From contig CM061062.1 of the NCBI GenBank assembly GCA_030762895.1, positions 138,615,104 to 138,679,103 on the forward strand: a stretch of DNA of 64,000 nucleotides, given 5' to 3'. The translations under genes were made by a program, and so were the position numbers. This stretch comes from Sophora flavescens (taxonomy: Eukaryota > Streptophyta > Magnoliopsida > Fabales > Fabaceae). Shown in pieces: positions 30,809 through 44,323 of this stretch (the stretch's first letter is position 1; the number at the start of each line of letters is the position of its first letter). Under the pieces are notes generated by a model. It worked only from the letters and a program-made list of their open reading frames with translations, was not told where the DNA came from and searched no databases.

Positions 30809-33800
30809 GTAGAGATACACCAGGAGATAGAACGACGAGTCATCCATGATGACTCATAGGGGATGAGTCACCATGGTGAGTCATGGTAGTGACTCAACTC
30901 CCTCATTAATGCTCATTAATGGTCATAAATGCTCATTATGACAACTTTTCAAAATATCTAGATATTTTCTCATTAACCTAACCAATGCTTGGTTACTTTC
31001 AACCATGGTTAGCCAACCATGATAAACCATTAAAATATCTTATCCTCACTTGGTTAACCACATGGCAGCCACCAAAACTCACTTCTTTCATTTTATTTTC
31101 ATTTCTTCACATTTTCTACACAAAATACCCTTTGATCTTTTAATGAATTCCTTTGATGTCCAACAAGGGTTTTGATAATTTTATTCTTATATCATATATA
31201 AATTCGACCAATCACCTTCACTATTGGTCATCCATCCATTTTACTTCACCTTATCATGATGATTCATTAAAAATACGTAAGTTAAAATATATTATTCATT
31301 AACTTAACATATCCTTAGTTAAGTTCAACCATGGTTTACAAGACAAATTCAATTTGACTTCTCCTTCCTCATTTGTAGTCCAAATTCAGCCACACCACTC
31401 CTTTCACCCTCCACCACATATTTCTCTCCTTCATCCTTGTCCATTCAATTTTGATGATGACAAAGTTACAAATATCTAGATATTTTCCTTACTAACTTAA
31501 CTTAAGCCTAGTCATTTTCTACTATGGTTCATTTAAGAATAACAAACCAATTTCTCTTTCTCATTTGGACAACCACACGGCCTCCTCACACCTCCACACA
31601 ACTTTATTTCATTTCATTTCATTTAAGTTTCTAAGTTCAAGAGTACCAAAGTTCTTCCTTGTTCTTCATCTTCCTAACACAAAGTTCTTCCTTCCTCTCC
31701 TTCTTAATTTCGTCCAGCCCTAATCTATCCATCTTCATCTTGATTTTATTTCATTTTCTTTCAATTCATTTCACTCTTAAGTTATCATTCAAGTTCATGA
31801 CACAAAGTGTTCTTCTTTCCTTTCTATGTTCAAGTTTCGGCCATCATCATTTCCACTTGATCCAAACATTTGTTTGATAAATCAATATGAGATCCTTAAT
31901 TCTCTTCTCATTCTAAACCTAATCCAACTCACACAAATTTCTATTTTGAAGCAAAATCTATTCCTTGTTCTTAATACACAAATTCGGCCAACATCACTTC
32001 TCCATCATCCAAGAGTTTGTTTCATGAATCAACCATAGATCCATGATCCTCTCATCATTCTAAGCCTTAGTTATCTCATCCAAAAATCCTTTTGAGCCTT
32101 ATACAAAAATGGGTAATTCTTGGTCAAGAACATCAATCTCTTGATCATCATCCTTTTGGCTTAAGATAAGTGATCTAAGCCTTGATTCCTATCTTTGGTT
32201 ATGTCTAAGCTTAGTTGTATAATCCTTTTGAATTTTGTGTGTTGATCTCTAGGTTTTTGGAAGCAAAACCGTGCCATTCCTATGAGAACAACCAACCTTT
32301 GCTTGATTTTGAGTGATCTACAAGAGGTACGGGGGAGATTACTACTATCCTACCTTAATGTAGATATGTATGTGATTTATATTGTTTTTGTGTTGTCTTG
32401 AAACCCTAAAAGTTAGGGTTATGTCTTTGTGTGTTTGTGAGCCTCTAAGAGGACTTGGTGTAATAATTATGTGGTGTATGTTGTGTGATGAAAATTTATG
32501 GATGATAGGCTTATTTGATGCATGATGGTTAAAAGAAAATCTGTTGTATGCTTACTTGTTCATTGAAAGATAATATGTGGAATATGCTAAATAATCATGC
32601 CATGATTTAGTGTTTGAATACATGGATATGTATGATGTTTGAGATTGATTCATGAAGAGAAAATCTTCATTTGTGTTGGACATGGTTTTGGCCATGATGA
32701 AAAAGAAAATGATATGAGAATCTTAAGGATTAAAATCATGGAATCTTATAAGTATTTCAAGTTTTTAAAGAATAACAAAGTAAAGAAAAATCACTAAGTT
32801 TGAAAAACTGTTTTTGGGGAAGTATACACTGCCTTTTCTATTTTTAAGGATTACCTTATCCTATTTTAAATGATCCAAAATTGGTTTGAATTGAATTGGT
32901 TAATTATATTGAAAGTTATGGGTTTTTAAAGAAATAAGGACTAATATGCAAATTCTGAAAATTTCAGGGACTGTTCTGAAAATTATATTTTTAAGTATTG
33001 TGATGATATTCCTTAATGATATAAGATCATAGGAATTGGTTTGATGTTAATTGGATTAATACATAAAAAGATATAAGCTTTTTAGTAAACAAGGACCTTT
33101 TTGCAAATATTGTAAAATGAGGGGCAGAAATGTAATTTATGGAAATTTTATGAGGACTGGAAAAATATTTCTATAGAAGTTGGTTTGGTATGATTTGAAG
33201 TTATAAGGTTTTAAGTACATAAGGATCTTTTTACAAATAATGAAAGTTTAGGGACTAAAATATAATTTTCGAAAATTTATGTAACTGGACAGTTAGAAAC
33301 TGTTTTTCATACCTATCAAAGTGTTCTAAAACTACAAAATGAGTCTTGGAACATTAGAGTTAAAAATCATTGAAAAAGGACTTACGCGATTTACAAAATT
33401 AACAACGTTCGGTCGAGTTTTTAGGAATTTTGTATAATTGGTGAGAAAGAGATAAAATCAGTGTTTCAACATCCTAAAATGAGTATTATAACTTAATGAC
33501 AAAGAGTATTTTAAGGTTACTTGCTCAACAAGTAATTTCGTTCGAGAATGGACTTAAAGAGGTATAATGATTTGGTGCGAACGGCCAACCTTCATAATAT
33601 ACTAAATCGTTGAAACATGGATAGACCAATGAGTGATCCTAAATCTTGTGCAAGGATTCATGGGTTGGTAGTATCTTGCCTCTAGAATGGCTATTGATTC
33701 CGTCAAAGGAATCCCGAAGTTTATCCGATTGATAAATACGAACGCACATGCCGTTATCGACTTAATCCAAACGAAATTGTAAGTAAGGCCTTTGTGCCTA

Positions 33801-36113
33801 GGAAGCGGACTGACATGCTTTGTGCGCATGTGGAAGTGCTAGTGATGATCTTCAATGGTCTTGGTGATGGTTAGGGTAGGAAGGCCACAAATGTCCCGTT
33901 GGTGATTCTTCTGGTCGTGGTGTTTCATGCAATACACTGACATCTACTACTAGATGCTAGCCGTACCAGGTTATCGAGAGTGTTTCACAATCAGTTCTAA
34001 ATCCACATGTGGCTGTTACTATTGATTCGTACAAGATGCCTATATTGGCAGTTGTGAAACATCGAGCTCTAACCACTCATTCTGAATGTTCTCTTAAGCT
34101 CCGGAGTTAGGGTCAGATCTTCCTTGAGACTGTGTTGGAATGAGACTATGCAGTTTCAATCATTTATCTCTATTCTCGAGTCTCAACGAATTGACAGCGT
34201 CTGATGTGTTTTGATAAACTTGTTGTGTGTGGATTTACTGTTAATCATTTGGTTGTACTATGATTTGTATGTGAGTCGTATCACTGCATGTCTGCCTTAT
34301 GAGTAAGATAAACGGAAATGTCACATCCTTATTTTTATATTGCCTATGTCGGCCGGCTATGTGTCTTCTGTATTCTTTTGAGAAGATTGAGACGTCAAGA
34401 TGTCCCTTGGATGACGCAACGTAGAGATTGAGGTTCGAGCATGTGGATGATATGTCGGAGTCTCTAGTGGACGTCTTCCAGATTATCGATAGTTTGTAGA
34501 TCATGTTTTTCCTCTTGGAAGAGGAAATGGCTTAGTCCAAGAGTTACTTTTGTAGTGACTCTAGTAGTGTCTTTTGCGACGACGTCGGTAGTGGACTCAA
34601 ATAGAGTTTCAACTAGATCTCGTCAGTTGGGTTTGTCTTTCTCACGATATACGTGAGAGGATTGTCTTTTATATTCTAGTTTGACCAGCTTGGGGGTCTG
34701 GGAGTTAGTGTTATCGTTAATGGAGCTGCGACTCCAAGTATCTTATATTTTAGGAGCTGTGTCTCCATATCTTTATACTTGATCATTATATTTCTATAAT
34801 TTCTATTTATGAGTTGGGTTGGGTATCATGTAAATTATTTACGAACTTATGACCCTAATTGTGATAATGAAATATTTTATTATCCATTGATCTAAATCAA
34901 GGTAGTTATGTTTATGACTTGCGAAAAAGGAAAAAATTACCCCATTATTTTATAGACAATTTTAATTAACCTACTTTTCGCCCTTAAAATGTCACTTACG
35001 ATGTAGCGTGTAACACCCTGTATTTTACTGTTTTAAATAACAGTAAATACATACAAATATATTTATAAGTTTATTAGAGTTTTATAAAGTTATTCTAAGT
35101 GAACGGAGGATAGTATTTAATCCTACTTGACCGTAGGAAACTACGATTAAAATTTAGGTTGGAAATTCAGGCGAAACCCGGTCTGCGAATTTCATTGACA
35201 GTATAATAATGTTGTTCAAAAGACCTAATTTTAATTCGTGAACGAGAGACTTAAGCTTAGTATTTTATTTTCTACAACTTGGTATGTTTAGAATTTTTTT
35301 CAGAAAAAAAATAAAATAATTTGAGTATTACGGGCGGAGAGTGTAATCAGGTAGACGAAGTAAAGGAGATTAGAGATTCTAAAAGTAGTAAGAGGATTTA
35401 GTTTAGGATTTTGAGATGATTCAAGGGGATGAATCATATTTTTAAGTTTAGAAGGTTTTTCAGGATTAAATAGAGAATTTCGAAATTTACGGTTAAGTCC
35501 CTGAACTTTCTGTAAATTACCATTTTGTCCCTAAATTAGTTTTTTTTTGTTTTTTTCAAATGGATTGGGCTAGAATCCCTTTTTCTAATCCTAAATGGTC
35601 GTGGCCTATAAGCCCAAATATTGTTAGTCCATAGTTGAGTCCATAAAGCCATTCAAGTTTTCTTATCTTAGGTTAAAAGGCCTAAATCTTCAAAGTGGGT
35701 CCCACAACCCATAAGAAAATGAAATCAAGCCCAAATGTTCAAGCCCATTTCGAAAGCCCATGTAAATTATGGCTGCTCATTTTAGTTGGAATTGTCAAGA
35801 TAATTCTAGAATTTTCTAAAGGTTTCTACTTAACCTAGTTTTGTCTACAAGTTTCTTGATTCTTCTAATACATTGAATTATCTACTTTCTTAACTTGTTT
35901 TGCACTCATAAATTCAGCCAAGTAAGTCAAGGATAAGATGGCATTTAATGTGATTAAACCCATCATCATGACATTCTATTGTCTATTTGCAAACTAGTCC
36001 TTCAACTATTGGAATCTTTGCAATTTGGTCCTTGGAACTTAATTGCACTTTAATCCTTTTTAACATGACAACTCATCTTATCTAGATCCTTCTTGAAATG
36101 TCGCCACTTACAC

Positions 36114-36121
36114 TATAAATA
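36114..36121 (+). promoter_or_regulatory. TATA box of the chromovirus 5' LTR
   Basis: TATAAATA preceded by CAC and followed about 30 nt later by a TTTGGTTACTTG region that could hold the transcription start. It recurs at 45427-45434 in the 3' LTR. Placement about 1.1 kb into the LTR gives a U3 of that size. Not experimentally supported. Confidence 0.55.
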
Positions 36122-38702
36122 CCTTTCTCTCATTTTTCATTTAGTTCTTTGGTTACTTGTCTTCAAAAACTCTAAAGTTCTAAGTTCTTAGTTCTAAGTT
36201 TCTCAAAGCAAGTTCTTGGAGTGTCTTCATCATTGATTATCAAGAGATAAATCCTAATCTTTGTCTTAAATCATGTCTATGTTCTTTAGATAGTTTCTTG
36301 ATTCAAGCCTTATATCATGGAAGTTCATCATTTTCAAGTTTCAAACCCTAGATCTTTGAAAAATCATAATAAATCCTAGGAAAATATAATGATGATGAAA
36401 CTACTTTCTATCTTCTAGATATCATGTCTACTATCTAAATCCAAGAGCATGAAGTAATCAAAAATTTCTTTCTTGAAAAACTAGCCTTGGCCGAATCTAT
36501 CACTTTAGGGTTGGTAGAGTTTTGTTCATGTGTTTTCATGTATGATCATGTATTCTATATGGCATGTATGACTACACACTCAATCCATGTTAGTTTCTTA
36601 AAATGACTATTTTACTCAAAAATGTTCATGTTGGCCGAACCCTAAGTGGGTAAGTTTTGTTGAGTTTTGTTCATGATTTTCATAAATGATCTTAGAAATC
36701 AAGTGTTTAGTAAGTATGCTTTATAAATCCAAGATGATTTGTTAATCTAAGAACCCTAGTTTCATGAACCTAGTAAGGCCGAACCTATGTATAAAAGAGT
36801 TAGGAAGTTTGAGTTTAAAACTTAGTTGTTTAGTTGATAATCTATGGTTTAGGTTAATGAAGGATCATTAATCCATCAGTTAATCATGATTAGGAGTTTT
36901 AGTTATTCAAAAACCCTAGAAGCCGTGACTATGTATTAGGGTTTAGAATGTTCTAGTTTCTTGAATTGTAACACTTTGGTTATAAATGAAGGTTAGTTGA
37001 GTACAAGTTTACAAGGTAACGGGAAATTCGGAAGGAGTTTGTAAGTTGAACAAGGAGTCTTCAAGAGGTAAGGGGGGAGTACCGAGAAGGATTCTATTCA
37101 ATGGCTATATGCTATCCAATTGTTGTTTGTAATTAATTGTTTGTTAGTGTTTATTTATGTTGTTTATTGTTGCTTTATTGATATCTGTGTGGTTTATTTT
37201 GCGTTAATTGTTTATTGGCAATTATATTATGAACTGTGATGCATGATCTGCCTGGGAAATATCTGTGATATAATTGTTGTTTGATGTGTGAGAAGCCTGA
37301 CAGTGGTCAGTGCACAATTAAGAAAGTTGGATAAAAGCTTTAAGGAACTGTATTGAATTATATTCAAGGTTTTAGTGGCAAGTTATTGGTATGTGATACC
37401 AAATGGAATTTCTTTTGAGAAAAATAAAGAGAGTTGAAAAATATTATTATTTTAATAAGTTATTTTGGAAAAGTGAATTATGAGTCACAATGAGTTCAAC
37501 ACGGTGAAAATATTTTAGTATTGTTAAATTTTACGTAAGAAAACCCGAATATTACAGAATATTCTTTTATTAAATTAATTGATGAAAACAAGTTAAGTGT
37601 GATTTTAGAAGATTAATTAAGTGGGAAAAGTTAAGTTTTTGGCTTAAAAGTCTTAAAAACAAAATTTGACGGCAAATCTAGAAAATCTAGACGGCAAGTA
37701 TTTTTAAAACGGCAGTGCCTATTTTGAGAAAGTTAAATCTCAAGTGACTCATTGGTTTGTGAAAACTAAGTTTTATTTGTTAAGAATTTTTATAATGAAT
37801 TTCTACCATTAGAAAAGAATTTCTAAAAATCGAAAGTTGATTTAACAACGTTGAAAATACAGTTGGACTTAGTAACCGAGACGTCGGGGTACTAATGTTC
37901 TGTGATTGTGAAGGACTCAATCATTTGGACTTGGAGTGCCTATGTTGTATACATGAGGTATACATGAGGTATACATGAGGTATACTGTGATAAAACATTG
38001 AAGATGTTTTCTAGAAGCACGAACCTAGTACTGGTGCACCAGGTCGAGAGGTGTCGTGATTGAGCACTCGGACAGTAAGGTCCTGTGTTGTAATGAAAGT
38101 TTTAAAAAGTGTTTTAAAACTATGTGAGTCGTAAGCCATTTTGAACTTCGGGAAGAGAAAGATGGAGCACAAAGAAAAGAACAAAACAAAAGTGTTTTGC
38201 ATGCATGTGGCAGACGTGCCTGCGATTTGTGGTTTAATGCATTAATTACCGGCGGCTGAGGTAATTACGATATGCATATCTCATTGTGCCTTGGAGGACT
38301 TTGGGATCCCCATCTTACTTGCTAATGGCGGAGCCACTGATTGTGGGCATTAGCAATGTTTGGCCGTGTTAGTGCCTTGGCTGTGTATGCCTACGTTGTT
38401 TTCAAGATGGGGAGAGGTCGCGGACCTGTTGGCAGTTGGCCAAGTTAGCCAGTGTGGCTTTGGAGTCTGATCAACTCAACACGAGGTTGGTGATATCTCA
38501 TGAGATTAGGACGAAAATTAGATGATGAATAGAAGTGTCATGCATAATTTTATGGATGATGTTTGGGGTGTTGAACCCATTTATAAACAAGTTAGTTTAT
38601 AATTATTTGTATGTGATAAATGTTGATGTGGTATTTGATGGCTAGAGCGTAGTTATTGAGTAAGATCCAAGTATTGGTTTCTCACTCTTACAACATATTC
38701 AG

Positions 38703-39191
38703 ATGAATCCGCATTTACCACTGGTGCAGTCGAGGGTTCGTACACTCACTTTTGATCGGGCACAGTATGGTGGTGCCTGGGATATAAATAACGGGGCACT
38801 GAGCGCCACCTACCATGGCCCTAGTACTGAAGTTATTGGTACGATGGAAGAAGGACCCAATCAGAGGACGCATGTAGTCGAAACAATCGAGATATCGTTA
38901 CCACACGGCCCCGGCCTGTATCTTCAATATCTGGAGGAGCATGGAATGATGGATCCTTTACCTCAACCTCAACCTCTTCAGATATTAGGAAATGGAGAAA
39001 TTCCAGTTGAAGAAGAGCTAGTAGAAGGTGAAGAAGATCCAGAAGAATACCTAGAGGACGATCCGGAGTTTCAACCTCCTGCAGTAGATGATGGTGATTC
39101 TTCAGAGGAAGCAATGGAAGCGGAGGCATCATCAGACTCGTCGGCTGTAGGTGGGATTGATCCTTATGGTCTTCCCAATGGGTTTCATTAG
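38703..39191 (+). CDS. LTR-borne ORF, 162 aa, acidic C-terminal half
   Basis: ATG at 38703, TAG at 39189-39191. The N-terminal half contains TFDRAQYGGAWDINNGA and a YLQYLEEHGMMDPLPQ motif. Residues about 100-150 are Glu/Asp-rich (EEELVEGEEDPEEY, DDGDSSEEAMEAE) and the end is GGIDPYGLPNGFH. There is no signal peptide, membrane segment or known domain. It lies entirely inside the LTR, 422 bp before its end, so every LTR carries a copy. The copy in the other LTR (48012-48497, 161 aa) is also open. A related frame with an LEFIDENG then LMDP motif sits at the same distance in LTR-F. Function is unknown; it could equally be a structured leader that happens to be open. Confidence 0.45.
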   Translation: MNPHLPLVQSRVRTLTFDRAQYGGAWDINNGALSATYHGPSTEVIGTMEEGPNQRTHVVETIEISLPHGPGLYLQYLEEHGMMDPLPQPQPLQILGNGEIPVEEELVEGEEDPEEYLEDDPEFQPPAVDDGDSSEEAMEAEASSDSSAVGGIDPYGLPNGFH

Positions 39192-39618
39192 CTTGACCAG
39201 CTTAGGTATAGTTTCCGGGGTAGTGAGTCTTGATAGTTTTATTTTGGCTTCTTAGAGCCTTAGTTTTGAAATGGTTGTAAACCAGTTGTTGTTGATATGT
39301 ATATATGTATATATGTTTTTATCTTCTTTGTTTAGTTTGAAGGAGAATAGTCTATGTTTTTAAAGATTTTTGATATCTCCTAGTATAGGAGTTGTATATG
39401 TAAACGATGAAGCATATGTATATATATGGATGTACATATATGTGGTTTATGTTTATAATAGTTATATGTTGTATGAAAAGAAAAAAAAAATTAAGCACTA
39501 TTTTTATATAAGGTTAGTTACCTTAAATTATATTTTCCGAAAGTAACCAGCATTATATACTTATAATTTAAATATTGGGTATTAATGGGATGACCCTAGG
39601 GTAGGTTGTCGCATTTTG

Positions 39619-39630
39619 TGGTATCAGAGC
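39619..39630 (+). other. Primer-binding site of the chromovirus
   Basis: TGGTATCAGAGC, a perfect match to the plant initiator-Met tRNA 3' end, 5 nt after the LTR. Confidence 0.95.
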
Positions 39631-39798
39631 TGGTCGAGTCTTTCGGGAATGTCGGGAAGTAGGTCTGTTATGTCTATGTTGTGTGATCTTTGACTTAGGT
39701 TTGTTTGAATTACTTATTAGAAGTAATGTGTGATGACGAGTGAGTTTACGTTTCAGTTTCTGGTTTTGGTCTAACTGATTGTGATTTGTAGGTCAGTT

Positions 39799-41555
39799 AT
39801 GGAACCAGTGGTAGAACCAGAATCTGGGCGTGGACGTGGTCGTGTACGAGGCCGTAGAGGGGGTCGTGTAGGAGGTCGTGGTAATATGAATGAGGAGTAT
39901 GAAGAAGGAGTAGACTATGCGGCTCAGGCAATGGAGAACATGGCAGCGGCAATTGCAAATCAGACTGCAGCAATGAATGTTCAGAATCTGCAAGCTGCGG
40001 AAGGCAAGGCTTTGATTGCGTTTGAAGTCAAAATCCTTCACAGTTTGGTCCGGATGCAAATCCCGAGAAGGCTGATCTTTGGATTCGGGAGTTGGAGAAG
40101 ATCTTCGAGTTAGTTGCTACGCCTGGCAGATGTTCGGGTCACTTATGCTTGTTTTCCCTCTTGGTGGGAGATGCGAATATTGGTGGAAAGGTGCTAGGCT
40201 ATTGTTGGAAGCTGAACATCAAGACATTACTTGGGAGGTTTTTTGAATTGCGTTTATGGACAAATATTTTCCTGGAGAGTATAAGGATCGAGAGGAACGA
40301 CAATTTCCGGGTTATATCGAGAGATTTATCGGTGGAGGAGTATGCGGCGAAGTTTGAGTCATTGGCCAAATATTTTCATTTCTTTCAAGCTCAACCGAGT
40401 GAAAGCTGGAAGTGTGAACGATTCGAAGCGGGATTGCGATTTGAGATTAAGGAGTCCGTTTTACCTTTACAACTTCGTAATTTCCAAGCACTAGTAGAAA
40501 TGAGTCGAAAGATCGAGCAGATGAAGAAAGGAAAGGATACTAGAGGAAGTGCTGGTGGATCTTCAAAATTCAAGAATCAGAATCAGAATTGGAGAGGGAG
40601 ACAAAATCAGAGGAAGCCTTATTTTCGTTCGCAAGTGAATAATCAGAATCGACAACAGAACCGTTCGAATTTTGCTGTATCAGGAGGTGGAGGACAAGGA
40701 AATCTGAATCAAGGTCAAATTAGGAGATGTTATAAGTGTGGAGATTCCAGTCACCTGTCAAATGTTTGTCCTAGAGGTGAAATGAAATGTTTCAATTGTG
40801 ATCGAATGGGACATATAGCAAAGTATTGTACGATGCCAAAGCGGGAGTCGACTGTCAATCATGCTGGAACAAATAAACCGACGGCTAAGGGAAGAGTTTA
40901 TACGATGAGTGGAGCTGAGGCTTCGAATTCTGACGATCTCATACAAGGTAAGTGTGATATAAACGGTAATCTTTTAACTGTACTATTTGATTCAGGTGCA
41001 ACGCATTCTTTTATCTCGATGGATTGTGTGAAACTGTTGAAATTGCCTGTTTCTTCTTTGTTGTGTGATCTTGTTGTTTCAACTCCTACTTCTAAGCCAG
41101 TTGTGGTTACTTCTGTTTGTTTAAATTGTCCTATCATTATTCAGGATAAACGTTTTCTTGTTAACCTGATCTGTTTGCCTTTAATACAGTTAGATGTAAT
41201 TCTAGGCATGGATTGGTTGTCTTCTAATTATATCTTGATAGACTGTGCTCGTAAAACCTTAGTTTTTCCTACGGATGAGATTTCTGGATTGTTAACTGCT
41301 AATCAAGTAAAAGCTTCTTTAAAGGAGGGAGCACAAGGATACATGCTATTATATTCCTTAGACATTAAGAGTGAGTTAGACTTGCAGTGTATATCAGTTG
41401 TCAATGATTTTCTGGAAGTTTTTCCTGAAGATGTACCTGGATTACCACCTGTTCGGGAGATTGAGTTTGCAATTGATCTGGTTCCGGGCACTGGACCAAT
41501 ATCTATAGCACCATACCGAATGTCGACATCAGAACTAGAGGAATTAAAAGAATAA
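39799..41555 (+). pseudogene. Chromovirus gag and protease, frameshifted
   Basis: ATG at 39799 opens gag with an Arg/Gly-rich start (RGRGRVRGRRGGR) and MENMAAAIANQTAAM. A frame change near 40030 moves it into the frame holding EKIFELV, SVEEYAAKFESLAKY and FEAGLRFEIKESV. Two CCHC knuckles follow (CYKCGDSSHLSNVC at about 40731; CFNCDRMGHIAKYC at about 40789), the second common in chromoviruses. The protease active site D-S-G is intact (LFDSGATHSFIS, about 40984) with ILGMDWL downstream. The frame then enters the RT N-terminus (VFPEDVPGLPPVREIEF) and stops at TAA 41553-41555. The stop and the gag frameshift mean no normal Gag-Pol can be made from this copy. Confidence 0.9.
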
Positions 41556-42720
41556 TTGGTGGAACTGATGCGGAAGGAATTTATTAGACCTAGTGTATCG
41601 CCTTGGGGAGCTCCAGTGTTATTAGTGAAGAAGAAAGATGGAACTTCTCGTTTATGCGTAGATTTTCGGCAGCTGAATAAGGTGACGATTAAGAATAAGT
41701 ATCCACTTCCAAGGATAGATGATTTAATGGATCGATTCTGGAGCAGCTGTTTTCTCAAAGATAGATTTACGTTCGGGTTATCATCAAATTCGTGTGAAGG
41801 AGGAGGACGTTTGTAAAACTGCGTTTAGGACACGTTATGGTCATTACGAGTATCTTGTGATGCCATTCGGAGTTACGAATGCTCCAGCGATATTCATGGA
41901 TTACATGAATAGGATTTTTCATCCTTATTTAGATCAGTTTGTCGTTGTTTTTATCGACGATATTCTAATCTATTCTCCAAGTAAAGAAAAACATGCTGAA
42001 CATCTCAGTGTGGTTCTCCAAATTTTAAAGGAGAAACAACTTTACGCGAAACCTGAGAAGTGTGAATTTTGGTTAGACCAAGTTCAATTCTTAGGACATA
42101 TAGTTTCGAGTGAAGGAATTGCTGTAGATCCGTCAAAAGTTGAGACTATTTTGCAATGGGAAAGGCCTAAGACGGTAACAGAAATTCGTAGTTTTGTGGG
42201 TTTAGCGGGATACTATAGAAGATTCATTGAGGGATTTTCTAAAATAGTAGGTCCTCTTACCCAATTGACTCGAAAGGATCAAGCGTTTGTATGGATCAAG
42301 CATGTGAAGAAAGTTTTCAAGAGTTAAAGCGAAGGTTAACTACTTCACCGGTATTGACACTACCTGATCCTTATGAACTTTTTGAGGTGTATTGTGATGC
42401 TTCATATCAAGGGTTAGGATGTGTATTGATGCAAAATCGAAAAGTTGTGGCATATGCTTCAAGACAATTGAAGATTCATGAAAGGAATTATCCTACTCAT
42501 GATTTGGAGTTAGCAAAGTGATGGTATTTGCTTTAAAAATCTGGAGACATTATTTGTATGGAGCAACTTTTAATGTTTTCAGTGACCATAAAAGTTTGAA
42601 ATACCTGTTTGATCAGAAAGAGTTAAATATGAGGCAGAGGCGTTGGTTGGAATTTTTAAAAGATTATGATTTTCAACTGCAGTATCACCCTGGAAAAGCG
42701 AATGTTGTGGCAGATGCTTT
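41556..42720 (+). pseudogene. Chromovirus reverse transcriptase and RNase H, broken
   Basis: Continues after the TAA at 41553. RT motifs: KKKDGTSRLCVDFRQLN, KYPLPRIDDL, a frameshift near 41740, then YLVMPFGVTNAPAIF, the catalytic F-I-D-D box (41948-41959) and GHIVSSEGI. A second frameshift near 42290 precedes FEVYCDASYQGLGCVLMQ, the RNase H start with its catalytic Asp, and YASRQLKIHERNYPTHDLEL. A TGA with frame change at about 42519 is followed by WRHYLYG and FQLQYHPGKANVVADALSR, the end of RNase H. All active-site residues I can see are present; the lesions are frame breaks only. Confidence 0.9.
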
Positions 42721-44265
42721 GAGTAGGAAATCAATGCATATATCGGTAATGATGGTTAAAGAACAACAGTTGTTGGAACAATTCCGAGATATGCGATTGA
42801 CAATTGAGATGTTTCCGGAGAAATTATGTTTGGGTATGATTACTGTTTCAAATGAATTGATGAAACAAATTAAAGAGAAACAAGAAAGTGATCAGTACCT
42901 ACAAGGAGAAAGAGAATTAGTGCGGCAAGGAGCTGTGTCAGAATTTAAAGAAGGAAATGATGGAATTTTAAGGTTTGGTGAAAGGATTTGTGTACCAAAT
43001 AATGTTGAAATGAGGAAGTTAATTCTGGAAGAAGCTCATAAGAGTAAGTTGAGTTTGCATCCCGGAGCTACTAAGATGTATCAGGATCTAAAGAAATTGT
43101 ATTGGTGGCATGGTATGAAGAAAGATGTAATGGAATTTGTAGCTGCGTGTTTAACTTGTCAGAAGGTTAAAGTAGAACATCAAAGACCAGCGGGAATGCT
43201 ACAATCTTTGGATATTCCAGAATGGAAATGGGATAGTATTGCAATGGATTTTGTGTCAGGTTTACCAAAGACTCGGAAAGGGTATGACTCTATATGGGTA
43301 ATAGTTGATAGGTTGACGAAGGTAGCTCACTTTTTACCAGTTAATGTGAAATACTCATTGGAAAGATTAACTCAGTTGTATATTGATGAAATTGTTAGGT
43401 TACATGGTGTGCCTTTGAGTATTGTTTCAGATCGTGATCCAAGATTTACATCAAGATTTTGGAAAAGTCTACAAGAGTTGTTGGGAACGAAACTTAGGTT
43501 AAGTTCTGCGTATCATCCTCAAACGGATGGACAATCAGAGAGGACTATTCAATCTCTTGAAGATTTGTTGAGAGCTTGTGTATTGGAAAATACTGGAAGC
43601 TGGGATGAATATCTATCGTTGATAGAATTCACTTATAATAATAGTTTTCATTCGAGCATAGGTATGGCACCCTATGAAGCATTGTATGGTCGACGGTGCA
43701 GGACGCCTTTATGTTGGTACCAAGATGGTGCGAGTTTTATGGTTGGACCAGACATAGTGCAACAAACGACAGAAAAGGTGAAAATGATTCAAGAGAAAAT
43801 GCGGACAACTCAGAGTCGACAGAAAAGTTATGCTGATAAGAGACGACGACCTCTTGAGTTTGAGGAAGGTGAGCATGTGTTTTTGAGAGTCACGCCAACG
43901 ACTGGGGTTGGTAGGGTAATTAAATCCAGAAAACTCACTCCTAAATTCATTGGACCATATCAAATTCTTCATCGGATAGGTCCTGTAGCTTATAAAATTT
44001 CTTTACCACCGTTTCTATCCAATCTTCATGATGTCTTTCATGTCTCACAATTAAGAAAGTATATTTCTGATCCATCTCACGTAATTGAACCTGATCTAGT
44101 ACAACTAAAAGAAAACATGTCTTATGAGACTTTACCTGTGAGAATTGTGGATAAGAAGATTAAGCAGCTCAGAGGTAAACAAATCTCATTGGTTAAAGTT
44201 ATTTGGGATAATGTAACTGAAGAAGCAACATAGGAAGTACAAGACAAAATGAAGTTACAGTATCC
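42721..44265 (+). pseudogene. Chromovirus integrase and chromodomain-like tail
   Basis: Part of a 571-codon open frame from 42518. Integrase zinc-binding His residues and CLTC are at about 43030-43165, and the catalytic triad is in AMDFVSGLP (43239), SDRDPRF (43425) and the Glu of DGQSERT (43530). GPYQILHRIGPVAY and HDVFHVSQLRKY follow, standard for plant chromoviruses. The C-terminal RIVDKKIKQLRGKQISLVK and VIWDN segment is the chromodomain-like part thought to guide insertion to chromatin. It is cut by TAG at 44231-44233, followed in frame by remaining tail codons to about 44286. Integrase itself looks intact. Confidence 0.9.
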
Positions 44266-44310
44266 TGAGCTATTTACAGGTACGTAATTTCGAGGACGAA
44301 ATTTTTTTTT

Positions 44311-44323
44311 AGTGGGGTAGTAA
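44311..44323 (+). other. Polypurine tract of the chromovirus
   Basis: AGTGGGGTAGTAA immediately before the 3' LTR TGTAACACC; the position fits the plus-strand primer. Confidence 0.8.

Larger units (their letters stand above)
35009..39613 (+). repeat. 5' LTR of the chromovirus
   Basis: Starts TGTAACACCCTG and ends GTTGTCGCA. It contains a 9-bp-stem hairpin at 35024-35047, a CAGGC..GTCTG hairpin block at 35168-35185, a promoter (36114), an intron-like AT-rich middle, a triple GAGGTATACAT repeat (about 37946-37985) and a 162-codon ORF (38703-39191). Confidence 0.93.

Noticed and set aside
37946..37985. Short direct repeats (GAGGTATACAT) suggestive of a CRISPR-like or satellite array
   Set aside because: Only three adjacent copies without spacers, present in both LTRs; a simple microduplication.
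38011..38202. 63-codon minus-strand frame repeated at 47323-47514
   Set aside because: It is repeated only because both LTRs are copies; no start context or domain, and orientation is opposite to LTR transcription.
38833..39132. Minus-strand Leu/His-rich frame opposite the LTR ORF (also 48142-48438)
   Set aside because: It mirrors the acidic, Pro-containing plus-strand ORF; GAA/GAT codons read as TTC/ATC in reverse. No signal of its own.
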